Shown piece after piece: positions 15,829 to 24,593 of a DNA stretch of 64,000 bases. The position numbers and the translations under genes are program-made. A model generated the notes under the pieces. It ran no database searches. It saw nothing but the letters and a program-made list of their open reading frames with translations, and was not told the DNA's origin. How positions within the stretch are numbered: the stretch's first letter is position 1; each line of letters opens with the position of its first letter. Source of the stretch: Flagellimonas sp. 389 (lineage in GTDB: Bacteria; Bacteroidota; Bacteroidia; Flavobacteriales; Flavobacteriaceae); contig NZ_JAHCMU010000001.1 of NCBI RefSeq assembly GCF_018449435.1, forward strand, positions 1-64,000, written 5' to 3'.

Positions 15829-17016
15829 ATGAAACATTTTAAACACCTAATGGGAATAACACTATTTACGATTGCAGTAGGAACTGCGTATAGTTGTAAT
15901 CTAAAATCAAAAGAGAATATAGACAATAGCAATAAGGGAGAAACCGCACTACTTACTACAACGGTCTCTGAAAAACCGTCAAAACAATTTGTAAAAGTTG
16001 CTTTGTTATTGGATACCAGCAATAGTATGGACGGTCTTATCAATCAAGCCAAAGCACAACTTTGGGATATCGTAAATGAATTCACTTATGCCAAATGTGG
16101 AAATGAGACAAGACCATCGCTAGAGATAGCGCTGTATGAATACGGCAACGATAATCTGGCTTCCAACGAAGGGTATATTAGGCAGGTTATTGGTTTTAGC
16201 AGTGATTTGGATGAAATCTCCGAAAAATTATTTTCGCTTACTACCAACGGTGGCGAGGAATTCTGTGGACAGGTCATTCATACTTCCTTGAAACAGTTGG
16301 ACTGGGGAAAAAATGCAGATGATCTGAAAATGATTTTTATTGCCGGTAACGAGCCGTTTACGCAAGGTAAGTTGAACTACAAGGATGCTACATCACAAGC
16401 AAAGGAAAAAGATGTCATCGTCAACACTATTTTCTGTGGCAACTATGAACAAGGCATCTCTACAAAATGGAAAAATGGTGCCACGCTTACTGGTGGCGAG
16501 TACATGGCCATTGACCATAACAAACAAGTGGTGCACATAGATACGCCCTATGACGATGTTATCATAAAACTGAATTCAAAATTGAATACAACCTACATTT
16601 CGTACGGTGCTTTGGGCAGTGCCAAAAAAGAACAGCAATCTATGCAAGATTCCAACGCCGCCGAAATGGAGGAAGCAGTGGTTGTAAAACGTGCCGTAAG
16701 CAAAAGCTCCAGACTTTACAAAAATTCCTCTTGGGATTTGGTAGATGCCATTGAAGATGAAGAATTTGAACTAGCAGAATTAAATGATAAGGATTTACCA
16801 GAAGAATTAAAAGGAAAGTCCGAAAAGGAAATAACCTCATATTTGGAAGGCAAAAAAGCAGAGCGCACAAAAATCCAGAGGCAGATTCAGGATTTGAACA
16901 GAAAACGTGATGCGTATATTATCGAAAACCAGAAAGAAGAAGCTGGAGAACTGGAAAATGCACTCTTGTCAGCAATTAAAAACCAAGCTGCAAAGAAAAA
17001 CTACAAGTGGGATTAA
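15829..17016 (+). CDS. VWA-domain lipoprotein
   Basis: This 395-residue protein has a lipoprotein signal ending AYS-Cys23. A von Willebrand factor A domain (about 54-260) carries an intact MIDAS start, Asp62-x-Ser64-x-Ser66 in LLLDTSNSMDG, for divalent metal-dependent ligand binding. The domain contains Cys pairs near AKCGNE and EFCGQ and again at IFCGNY. The C-terminal 90 residues are charged and predicted coiled coil (KGKSEKEITSYLEGKKAERTK is read here as KGKSEKEITSYL plus EGKKAERTK). It follows the DUF4349 gene by 15 bp and is probably anchored in a membrane facing the periplasm. Ligand is unknown. Confidence 0.88.
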   Translation: MKHFKHLMGITLFTIAVGTAYSCNLKSKENIDNSNKGETALLTTTVSEKPSKQFVKVALLLDTSNSMDGLINQAKAQLWDIVNEFTYAKCGNETRPSLEIALYEYGNDNLASNEGYIRQVIGFSSDLDEISEKLFSLTTNGGEEFCGQVIHTSLKQLDWGKNADDLKMIFIAGNEPFTQGKLNYKDATSQAKEKDVIVNTIFCGNYEQGISTKWKNGATLTGGEYMAIDHNKQVVHIDTPYDDVIIKLNSKLNTTYISYGALGSAKKEQQSMQDSNAAEMEEAVVVKRAVSKSSRLYKNSSWDLVDAIEDEEFELAELNDKDLPEELKGKSEKEITSYLEGKKAERTKIQRQIQDLNRKRDAYIIENQKEEAGELENALLSAIKNQAAKKNYKWD

Positions 17017-17142
17017 TGCCTCTCCCAAAACTGTCTCCTTGAACGGTTCTGACCTTTTCAGAAGAGCGGCAAATAAGGTGGCGATAATATATTAACCACG
17101 ATAAAAAACACGTTGTTTTAAGTATTGGTGTTGGGTTGAAGT

Positions 17143-17170
17143 GGGCCATTAGAAATAATGGTCCATTTTA
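17143..17170 (+). terminator. Hairpin terminator after the VWA gene
   Basis: GGGCCATTA-GAAA-TAATGGTCC (17143-17164) forms a 9-bp stem with one G-T pair, followed by the T-rich ATTTTAATTATT. It abuts the stop codon of the convergent PorP gene. Confidence 0.5.
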
Positions 17171-18166
17171 ATTATTTGCCGCAGGGCAGTAGCAATCATA
17201 ACGTTTACCTTGGTCACTTTGGCCAAAGTCGTATCCCAGCGTTATTTGATGAAACCCGCCATTATCAAAACGAATATCTCCAGATTGATAGGAATAGTTG
17301 TAAGAGAACATAAATTTATTAAGGTTAACACCTACTATTGGCGTAAACAATTGTAACCGTTGCTCTCCAAAACCCCCGTCCGTTTGAAATTGTGCACCAT
17401 CAAAACTTCTGCGGTAGGACAAGCCTGCCCAGACCGTTCCAAAACTAACATCCCTATACACTTTTGCATTAATATCCACAGTTGTTTCTTTGGTGAAATC
17501 CGTCATTTGCAACAAAACTGAGGGTTCTATCCTAGTTTTATTTCCAAAAACATATCCCACGGAAAATAGATATCTCCTTAAATTATCGAATTCTGCCAAG
17601 GTATATAAATCGCGACCACTTCCAAGAATATTCAAGATGGCGGCATGCGCATAAAACTCAAAAATATTGTAGGAAACCCCTAAATCAACATTAAAATAGC
17701 TCACGGTATTTTTTACACCACTAACTGCTGGGTCTGGTATTACCGATACAAATTCGGTTTCATCCAAACTGCTCAATATTATTCCTGTACTAAGACCAAA
17801 AGAGAGTTGATTCAATGTTCTAAAATCACCTGCAAGCTGCAAATGGTGTGCATAGGTTGCTTTAAAACCTGTTTGGGAGTGATACCCGTTGGAATCGTTA
17901 AATAGAATACCTCCAATACCACTGCGTTCTCCAACCCTAAAATTAGCATTCAATGTCTGTAAACTTGGTGCTTCATCAACATTAAACCATTGCTTTCTTG
18001 CAGTTAAACGAACTTTTCCCCCTTCACTTATTCCTGCCATGGATGGGTAGACCAGATAGTAATTGTCCGCTAAATAGTCAAAGTAAACCGGTATTCCTTC
18101 TTGTGCCTTGGTTGTTAGCCCAAAAAATAATAGGATGATAATCAGTGGGGTTAGATAGCTTCTCAT
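17168..18166 (-). CDS. PorP/SprF family type IX secretion outer-membrane protein (solitary)
   Basis: This 332-residue protein has a signal peptide (1-21, ending KAQ) and a family N-terminus with DYLADNYYLVYPSMAG, equivalent to the NPAY region. Repeated beta-strands suit an outer-membrane barrel. The C-terminus is DCYCPAANN, with a CxC typical of this subgroup. No adhesin with a sorting domain and no OmpA gene lies next to it, unlike the copy at 5959-6948. Its partner must be encoded elsewhere or it works alone. It is convergent with the VWA gene and divergent from the NifU gene. Confidence 0.88.
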   Translation of the reverse strand: MRSYLTPLIIILLFFGLTTKAQEGIPVYFDYLADNYYLVYPSMAGISEGGKVRLTARKQWFNVDEAPSLQTLNANFRVGERSGIGGILFNDSNGYHSQTGFKATYAHHLQLAGDFRTLNQLSFGLSTGIILSSLDETEFVSVIPDPAVSGVKNTVSYFNVDLGVSYNIFEFYAHAAILNILGSGRDLYTLAEFDNLRRYLFSVGYVFGNKTRIEPSVLLQMTDFTKETTVDINAKVYRDVSFGTVWAGLSYRRSFDGAQFQTDGGFGEQRLQLFTPIVGVNLNKFMFSYNYSYQSGDIRFDNGGFHQITLGYDFGQSDQGKRYDCYCPAANN

Positions 18167-18268
18167 GAAATGATCAGGGCTAAAGTTGGGGTTTATTTAG
18201 GTAATCAACATTTTAATAACGGTTGAAGCGATACATTATTATATATTCCACCTCTCCTATTTACTTTG

Positions 18269-18276
18269 TATTTTTG
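18269..18276 (+). promoter_or_regulatory. Bacteroidota -7 element (TATTTTTG) before the NifU-like gene
   Basis: TATTTTTG matches TAnnTTTG 14 bp before the ATG. No TTG lies at the -33 distance, so only half of the usual signal is present. Confidence 0.35.
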
Positions 18277-18290
18277 TACAAACTTCAGCT

Positions 18291-19187
18291 ATGAACGATT
18301 ATAACATCACCGTTGTTGCCACCAACAACCCCAAAATACTAAAATTTGAGGCAAATCATTTTCTTGCAAAGAACAATCATGAGTTCAAAAATATAGATGA
18401 TGCCAAAAACTCACCGTTAGCGCAACAACTGTTCTACCTGCCCTTTGTAAAGACGGTTTATATCTCAAGTAACTTTATCGCACTTGAACGTTTTGATATT
18501 GTTGAGTGGGATGATGTTAAGGATGAAGTTGCACAGCAGCTTGTTGATTATTTAAATGCGGGAGAGCCTATTTTAACTGAGGAAGAAACCCAAAAAAAGG
18601 AAGCGGTCACCGTTTATGCAGAGGTAACTCCGAATCCTGCGGTAATGAAATTTGTATCTAACAAAAAGATTGTTCCAACTGCGTACGAGTTCAAGAATAT
18701 TGATGATGCCAAAGATTCTCAATTAGCCAAAGAACTCTTCCATTTTCCATTCGTAAAAGAGGTGTTTTTTGATGAAAACTACGTATCGGTCTCAAAATAC
18801 GAAGTAGCAGATTGGAACGAAATTACCATGGAACTAAGGGAATTCATTAGAAACTTTTTAATGGATGGTAAAGAAGTCGTATCCAAAGAAGCTATTCAAG
18901 AGTCCAAAAAAGTGGCTGAAGAAAGTCTTTCCCCAACAAAATATGACGACACTTCCCAACAAATTATTGACATCCTTGAAGAATACGTAAAACCTGCTGT
19001 AGCCAGTGATGGTGGAAACATTCTGTTTCAATCCTATGAGGAAAACAGTAAAACCGTGAATGTGATTCTACAGGGAGCGTGCAGCGGCTGTCCATCTTCA
19101 ACATTTACGTTAAAGAACGGCATCGAAACCATGCTGAAGAACATGATGGGTGATAAAGTGAACGAAGTAGTTGCACTAAACGGCTAG
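18291..19187 (+). CDS. NifU-family Fe-S scaffold with two Nfu N-terminal domains
   Basis: This 298-residue cytosolic protein contains two copies of the Nfu N-terminal domain (about 1-90 and 105-195). The copies share the words EFKNIDDAK(N/D)S, LA(Q/K)(Q/E)LF and PFVK-V. A linker follows, then the NifU-like C-terminal domain (about 222-298) with the cluster-binding CxxC at Cys264 and Cys267 (GACSGCPSS). It carries or assembles [4Fe-4S] clusters for delivery to client enzymes. The internal duplication appears typical for this group rather than a sequencing artefact, since the copies differ at many positions. Confidence 0.93.
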   Translation: MNDYNITVVATNNPKILKFEANHFLAKNNHEFKNIDDAKNSPLAQQLFYLPFVKTVYISSNFIALERFDIVEWDDVKDEVAQQLVDYLNAGEPILTEEETQKKEAVTVYAEVTPNPAVMKFVSNKKIVPTAYEFKNIDDAKDSQLAKELFHFPFVKEVFFDENYVSVSKYEVADWNEITMELREFIRNFLMDGKEVVSKEAIQESKKVAEESLSPTKYDDTSQQIIDILEEYVKPAVASDGGNILFQSYEENSKTVNVILQGACSGCPSSTFTLKNGIETMLKNMMGDKVNEVVALNG

Positions 19188-19257
19188 TTTTCTGGACCTA
19201 ACAGTTTCTATTCTGGTCAATTTTTGCTAACTTGAAATAATTTAAAAAACAGTAACC

Positions 19258-19458
19258 ATGGCAGTTTTAAAAGTTATTGAAGTATTGGCAAACTCGGACA
19301 AGAGCTGGGAACAAGCGGCAAAAAATGCAATAGAACACGCATCTAAGTCCGTAAAGAATATTCGCTCCGTTTATATCAATGAACAGAGTGCTTCCGTAAA
19401 TGACGGAAAAATAGATGAATACAGAGTTAATGTAAAAATCACTTTTGAGGTCAAATGA
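19258..19458 (+). CDS. Dodecin-family protein
   Basis: This 66-residue protein has the beta-alpha-beta-beta dodecin fold (MAVLKVIEV, then helix WEQAAKNAIEHASKSV, then two strands ending KITFEVK). Dodecins form twelve-subunit shells that store flavins or related cofactors. In many bacterial members the strand after the helix carries a flavin-stacking Trp (RWFEV); here the position is Ser37 (IRSVYI), so flavin binding may be altered. It has its own terminator and sits between the NifU and DUF255 genes. Confidence 0.9.
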   Translation: MAVLKVIEVLANSDKSWEQAAKNAIEHASKSVKNIRSVYINEQSASVNDGKIDEYRVNVKITFEVK

Positions 19459-19484
19459 TCAATAAGTGGCAAAAAATAAAAATT

Positions 19485-19507
19485 GCGCCTGAATAGGCGC
19501 TTTTTTT
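19485..19507 (+). terminator. Rho-independent terminator after the dodecin gene
   Basis: GCGCCT-GAAT-AGGCGC is a perfect 6-bp stem followed by seven T, 26 bp after the dodecin stop and 17 bp before the next gene. Confidence 0.85.
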
Positions 19508-19524
19508 ATGCTTAAATCAGTACA

Positions 19525-21633
19525 ATGCTTAAAAAAGTTACAGTTTTATCGGTTTTGCTCGTCTTAACGTACGGCTGTACCCAAAAATCAAACAAAGTGA
19601 CCCATAAACACACCAACGCGCTGATTGATGAAACTAGCCCCTACCTTTTACAACATGCCCATAATCCGGTAAACTGGGAAGCATGGAAACCAGAGGTCTT
19701 GGCACGTGCCAAAAAAGAGGACAAACCCTTGCTTATAAGTATTGGGTATGCTGCCTGCCATTGGTGCCATGTTATGGAAGAAGAATGTTTTGAAGATGAG
19801 GAAGTGGCACAGATGATGAACGAAAACTTCATCAATATTAAAATTGATAGGGAAGAACGGCCAGATGTGGACCAAATCTATATGGATGCCATTCAGATGA
19901 TGTCTGGAAATGGAGGTTGGCCCCTCAATATTGTAGCCTTACCAGATGGAAGGCCATTTTGGGGAGCAACTTATGTACCCAAGGAAAATTGGATAAAATC
20001 CTTAAAGCAGCTTACGGATTTGTACAAGGACGATAAATCCAAAGTTGTACAATATGCAAGTGATTTGGCGAATGGCATAAATGCTATAAATCTGGTAGAA
20101 AACAAAAGCAACTCAGATATCTATTCCCTTGACCAATTGAATGCAGCAGTTACCAATTGGTCCAAACATTTTGACACCTATATAGGCGGTTACAAACGTG
20201 CCCCTAAATTTATGATGCCCAACAATTGGGATTTTCTTTTGCATTACGCTACGGCCAATTCCAAACCTGAAATCATGGAATATGTTGATACCACATTGAC
20301 CCGTATGGCGTACGGAGGAATTTATGACCATGTTGGTGGCGGGTTTTCGAGATATGCGGTTGATACCAAATGGCATGTTCCACATTTTGAGAAAATGTTG
20401 TACGACAATGGTCAACTCACAAGCTTATATGCTAAAGCCTACGCCGTTACAAAAAACGATTTATACAAAAATGTGGTAGAAGAGACCATAAACTTTGTAA
20501 AAGAAGAATTGACGGATGAAAATGGAGGTTTTTATTCTTCCTTGGATGCCGATAGTCTTGATGAAAATGGGGAACTGGAAGAAGGTGCATACTACGTATG
20601 GAAAGAAGAAGAACTCACAGAAATCTTAGGTCCTGGTTTTAAAGTTTTCAAGGAGTATTACAATATCAATTCCTATGGTTTTTGGGAAAAAGGAAACTAT
20701 GTATTGATACGAGATAAATCCGAAGAAGAAATTGCCAAGAAACATGGTATTGCCGTTTCAGATTTAAAGCAGAAAATGGGTACGGCACTGTACGTTCTAA
20801 AAGAAAAAAGGGAGGAACGATCCAAGCCAAGATTGGACGATAAGATTCTTACTTCATGGAACGGTCTTATGCTCAAAGGATTGGTAGATGCTTATCGCTA
20901 CTTGGGAGAGAAGGAATATCTTGATCTTGCTATAAAAAATGCACTGTTCATTGAAAAAGAGATGCTTAAAAACGACCATTCCCTTTTCCGAAATCATAAA
21001 GAAGGGGAAAGTAGTATCAATGCTTTTCTAGAAGATTATGCCACCGTTATTGAAGCGTATCTAGCACTATATGAAGTTACTTTTAATGAGAAATGGCTAG
21101 ACCATTCCAAAAGGCTTTTAGATTATACCCAACTACATTTTAGTGATAAGGAATCAGGAATGTTCTATTTCACTTCGGATGAAGATGAATCCCTTATCAG
21201 GAGAAGTATTGAGACCAATGACAATGTCATCTCTGCATCAAACTCCATTATGGCAAAGAATTTATTGAAGTTTCACAAACTTTTCCCTAATGAAGGTTAT
21301 GGCGAAACAACGAAACAGATGTTGAAAAACATACAAGAGAATTTTGATAAAAGTGCACAAGGATTTGCCAATTGGTTACATGTAGTGCTTTATGAGAACA
21401 AGAACTTTTATGAGATAGCTGTCGTTGGAGCTGATTACAAGGAGCTGGGCAAAAAAATCCACAGTAACTATTTACCGAACAGCATTTTGGTAGGTTCCGA
21501 AAGAGATGGAAGTTTGGATTTACTGAAAAACAGGTTCAATGAAGGAGAAACTTTGGTTTACGTTTGTATTGAAGGTGCATGCAAGATTCCTGTTAATTCC
21601 GCCGAGGAAGTATTGAAACAGTTAAAAAAATAA
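19525..21633 (+). CDS. DUF255 thioredoxin-domain lipoprotein (YyaL/SPATA20 family)
   Basis: This 702-residue protein has a lipoprotein signal ending TYG-Cys18. The thioredoxin-like DUF255 domain (about 28-190) opens with the family signature SPYLLQHAHNPVNW and carries a CHWC redox motif (Cys78-Cys81). The remaining about 500 residues form the alpha/alpha-barrel glycosidase-like domain of this family (words FDTYIGGYKRAPKFMMP, WHVPHFEKMLYDN, LTSWNGLM). The molecular function of the family is not firmly known. Most members are cytosolic, so the lipoprotein signal is a point to check. The gene starts right after the dodecin terminator. Confidence 0.92.
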   Translation: MLKKVTVLSVLLVLTYGCTQKSNKVTHKHTNALIDETSPYLLQHAHNPVNWEAWKPEVLARAKKEDKPLLISIGYAACHWCHVMEEECFEDEEVAQMMNENFINIKIDREERPDVDQIYMDAIQMMSGNGGWPLNIVALPDGRPFWGATYVPKENWIKSLKQLTDLYKDDKSKVVQYASDLANGINAINLVENKSNSDIYSLDQLNAAVTNWSKHFDTYIGGYKRAPKFMMPNNWDFLLHYATANSKPEIMEYVDTTLTRMAYGGIYDHVGGGFSRYAVDTKWHVPHFEKMLYDNGQLTSLYAKAYAVTKNDLYKNVVEETINFVKEELTDENGGFYSSLDADSLDENGELEEGAYYVWKEEELTEILGPGFKVFKEYYNINSYGFWEKGNYVLIRDKSEEEIAKKHGIAVSDLKQKMGTALYVLKEKREERSKPRLDDKILTSWNGLMLKGLVDAYRYLGEKEYLDLAIKNALFIEKEMLKNDHSLFRNHKEGESSINAFLEDYATVIEAYLALYEVTFNEKWLDHSKRLLDYTQLHFSDKESGMFYFTSDEDESLIRRSIETNDNVISASNSIMAKNLLKFHKLFPNEGYGETTKQMLKNIQENFDKSAQGFANWLHVVLYENKNFYEIAVVGADYKELGKKIHSNYLPNSILVGSERDGSLDLLKNRFNEGETLVYVCIEGACKIPVNSAEEVLKQLKK

Positions 21634-21653
21634 TCGAATTTGATAATCATAGT

Positions 21654-21685
21654 TTTGCAAAAAAAGACGACTTAACTTTATTTTG
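21654..21685 (+). promoter_or_regulatory. Possible promoter of the MscS gene
   Basis: TTTG (21654-21657) lies 21 bp before TATTTTG (21679-21685), one base short of TAnnTTTG. The ATG follows 21 bp later. Confidence 0.3.
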
Positions 21686-21706
21686 CGTACAACAAAAACC
21701 AATCCA

Positions 21707-22528
21707 ATGGAAGATTTAAAAAATTACCAGCAACATATCGATAAGGCCATAGATTGGATATGGAACCTCTTACCCAACTTGATACTAGCCATTATCCTAT
21801 TGATTGTAGGGCTATGGGTAGTGAAGTTCCTGAACAGGATGGTCCGAAAATTTTTCGAAAAGAAAGATTATGACCAAACGCTGGAAACTTTTTTGCAAAG
21901 TTTTATCTCTATAACCTTAAAAATCATCCTATTTGTATTAGTAGTGACACAATTAGGGGTAAAAACTTCTTCGTTGGTAGCTATATTAGGTGCCGCTGGA
22001 TTAGCCATCGGACTGGCTTTACAAGGGTCCTTGGCAAATTTTGCTGGTGGAGTTCTTATTCTTCTCTTTAAGCCTTTTAAAGTTGGTGACTTTATCTCGG
22101 CCCAAGGAGTGGACGGGTCTGTAAAGGAAATCTCTATTTTTAATACAAAACTGAACACTTTTGGCAATCAAGTTGCCATTATTCCCAATGGACAGCTTTC
22201 TAACGGCAACATTATCAATTATAACTCAGAGGATAAAAGAAGGGACAATTACACTATTGGTATAGGTTACAGCTCCAGTATTAAAGAAGCAAAAGATATT
22301 CTTTTACAGATTTGCGCCGACAACGAAAATATTTTGAAAGACCCCATACCAGAAGTTTATGTTGGTTCATTAGGGGATAGTTCTGTAAACCTTTCGTTAC
22401 GATATTGGGCAAAAAACGAAGTGTTTTGGCCTGCCAAATTCTATGTACATGAAGAATCGAAATTGCGATTTGACGATGCTGGAATAGAAATTCCATTCCC
22501 GCAACGGGTGGTGCATGATGTTGATTAA
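21707..22528 (+). CDS. MscS-family small-conductance mechanosensitive channel
   Basis: This 273-residue inner-membrane protein has three membrane segments. TM3 carries the Gly/Ala-rich pore helix (LGAAGLAIGLALQGSLANFAGG, read here as LGAAGLAIGLALQG and SLANFAGG) lining the pore of the heptamer. The MscS beta domain (KPFKVGDFI, NGQLSNGNIIN) and a C-terminal alpha/beta domain ending GIEIPFPQRVVH follow. It opens under membrane tension to release solutes on osmotic downshock. The frame extends to a TTG at 21683, but I choose the ATG at 21707 (MEDLKNYQQ). Its stop overlaps the convergent tsaB stop within TTAA. Confidence 0.94.
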   Translation: MEDLKNYQQHIDKAIDWIWNLLPNLILAIILLIVGLWVVKFLNRMVRKFFEKKDYDQTLETFLQSFISITLKIILFVLVVTQLGVKTSSLVAILGAAGLAIGLALQGSLANFAGGVLILLFKPFKVGDFISAQGVDGSVKEISIFNTKLNTFGNQVAIIPNGQLSNGNIINYNSEDKRRDNYTIGIGYSSSIKEAKDILLQICADNENILKDPIPEVYVGSLGDSSVNLSLRYWAKNEVFWPAKFYVHEESKLRFDDAGIEIPFPQRVVHDVD

Positions 22529-23202
22529 TTGTTTTTTTTTCCTTGGAGGATAAAATCCTTTAAATAATAGGGCTCAAAATAGGCAACGTCCTCAAAAAGT
22601 CTATCTTGGTATTTTTGATGGGAAATTACCGCCATCTCTTTTGCCGAGGGTACTACCGAAGTATCAAAAATAAAATTGGGATGTTTTAACAGTTCTTGAC
22701 ATTTTTCCGCGCCGCTACCTATAACATGCACCTTATTTGAAGCGACATATTCAGCGAAGGCGTTCTCGTCAATAATGTCTGCTTTGACCTCTCTAACTTC
22801 AGTATAATCCTTGTTGTATACACCTGAATATACTTCCATCCTTCTTGCATCCAATACAGGAATAATCAGTTCTCCCTCTTGCGCATTGACCTGCCTTGCC
22901 ATACTTTCTAATGTGGGTACTGAAATCAATGGTAAATCCAAAGAAAAACACAGTCCTTTTGCTGCCGAGACACCTATGCGAAGACCTGTATAGGAGCCTG
23001 GACCTTTACTAACAGCAACTGCATCCAACTCTGAAAAAGACAAAGAAGCCTTTTCCAAGGCTTCTTTTATAAATATATGCAATTGTTCAGCATGCGAATA
23101 ATTTATCGCATTATTCTCTTTCAAGGTAATGGTAGCATCACCTTCGGATACACTTACGGAACAATTGGTAGTTGCAGTTTCTAGATTGAGTATTTTGGCC
23201 AT
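22525..23202 (-). CDS. tsaB: tRNA threonylcarbamoyladenosine synthesis protein TsaB
   Basis: This 225-residue protein is an ASKHA-fold partner of TsaD. Together with TsaE they put the threonylcarbamoyl group on A37 of tRNAs reading ANN codons. Family marks are the N-terminal ILNLETATTNCSVSV, the H-A-E-Q-L segment (SHAEQLH) and KGPGSYTGLRIGVSAAKGL. The frame continues to a GTG at 23211, but the ATG at 23202 (MAKILNLET) fits the family start. It is last in a leftward run after the TolC gene, 16 bp away. Confidence 0.95.
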   Translation of the reverse strand: MAKILNLETATTNCSVSVSEGDATITLKENNAINYSHAEQLHIFIKEALEKASLSFSELDAVAVSKGPGSYTGLRIGVSAAKGLCFSLDLPLISVPTLESMARQVNAQEGELIIPVLDARRMEVYSGVYNKDYTEVREVKADIIDENAFAEYVASNKVHVIGSGAEKCQELLKHPNFIFDTSVVPSAKEMAVISHQKYQDRLFEDVAYFEPYYLKDFILQGKKNN

Positions 23203-23218
23203 AGCGGCCACAAAGATA

Positions 23219-24556
23219 CTAGTTTAACGAAATTGGAATACCAAAATAGAATTCCAATATCTTTAATCTGAAAATATAATCATACTTGGTTCTGATGACC
23301 TCAGCCTCAGCATTATCGACCCTAGCCTGAGATTGGCTAAAATCAAATGCATTCATCAACCCAACATTAAAGCGCTCTTTGGCATAATCATACGCTAGCT
23401 TCCTGGCTTCCAGTGTTTTAATTGCTGCTTCATGTGCCTTACTAAAAGTTGTTACATCTACGTGTGCTTGTTGGATGTTAGTTTCAAGTTCTAGTTTGTT
23501 TTGTTCCAATTGTAACTTAGTTCGTTCTAACTCAATTTTCGACCTTTTCACACTATTACGGGTGTTCCAACCATTGAAAAATGGCACATTTAATTGAAAA
23601 CCGTAGGTCGTTCCATCAAACCTCCAAAGTTGCTCCGTAAAAGGTCTGATAGTTAAGTCTATTGGATTAAGGTTTTGATCAGAATACCTTGTATTGTAAT
23701 TTATAAAAGCGGTCAAGGTTGGATAATAGGCGCCTTTTGCTATTTTGATATCTTCTTTTGCCAAATCCACATTGGTCTCAGCAAGCTTTATATCATTTCT
23801 GAAGGTAAGCGCTTTATCAAAAATAACTTTTGGTGAATTCTTCAAAATATCCGATGGTGGGATTTCAAAGGATTGATCAGCAATGTCAAAATTCTCGTAA
23901 TCCGTAATCTGTAATAGTTGTGCCAAATTTACTCGCGAAATTAAGACTTGTGCTTCTCCATTTACTATTTGCTGCTCTTGAGAAGCAGCGGTAGCTTCGA
24001 TTTCTAACAAATCCCCTCTGGGAACAACACCTGACTCCACCAATTCCTTAGTTCTTTTACGGTCCTGCTCAGTGACAGCATATTGAGCTTCAAAAACTTT
24101 GAGCGATTCTTTGTTCGACAATACCTGTAAATAGGCATTGGCAACGTTCAATCGAATATCATCTTTTAAATCATCCAAGCGATATTGACTGGCAATGGCA
24201 TTCATCTTAGCCCTGTTTAGATTTCTAAAATTTCTAAGTCCGTCAAAAAGTGTCCATCTAGAATTTAGGTTTCCCACATAATCAAGCTGTTTGCTAACCG
24301 GTTGCTGTGAAGTAGGATTAAACGAAAGACCAAGATTTTCACTTATTCTGGCATCACCGTTAAGATCGGGAAGCAGACCGCCAAAAGCATCTTTTTGTTC
24401 GATTTTCACCGTTTCTAAATCAAGCTCTGACTGCTCAATGGTAAGGTTATTCTCCACAGCGTAGACGACACATTCTTCTAAAGTCCATTTTCTCATTTGC
24501 GCGTTGGTGATGAACATCGCACAAAACAATAGGAGTAAAGTGATTTTAAGTTTCAT
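23219..24556 (-). CDS. TolC-family outer-membrane efflux protein
   Basis: This 445-residue protein has a signal peptide (about 1-20, cut after TNAQ) and the OEP repeat structure of two long coiled-coil/beta halves (WTLEECVVYAVENNLTI in the first, KEDIKIAKGAYYPTL in the second). As a trimer it forms the outer-membrane exit duct for the adaptor/ABC pumps encoded directly upstream. An upstream in-frame ATG (24610) would overlap the adaptor gene and put 18 polar residues before the signal peptide, so I use 24556. It is the terminal gene of the efflux locus. Confidence 0.93.
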   Translation of the reverse strand: MKLKITLLLLFCAMFITNAQMRKWTLEECVVYAVENNLTIEQSELDLETVKIEQKDAFGGLLPDLNGDARISENLGLSFNPTSQQPVSKQLDYVGNLNSRWTLFDGLRNFRNLNRAKMNAIASQYRLDDLKDDIRLNVANAYLQVLSNKESLKVFEAQYAVTEQDRKRTKELVESGVVPRGDLLEIEATAASQEQQIVNGEAQVLISRVNLAQLLQITDYENFDIADQSFEIPPSDILKNSPKVIFDKALTFRNDIKLAETNVDLAKEDIKIAKGAYYPTLTAFINYNTRYSDQNLNPIDLTIRPFTEQLWRFDGTTYGFQLNVPFFNGWNTRNSVKRSKIELERTKLQLEQNKLELETNIQQAHVDVTTFSKAHEAAIKTLEARKLAYDYAKERFNVGLMNAFDFSQSQARVDNAEAEVIRTKYDYIFRLKILEFYFGIPISLN

Positions 24557-24593
24557 TCGGTTTTCGATTTTTTGATTGATACAATTTGTTGGT

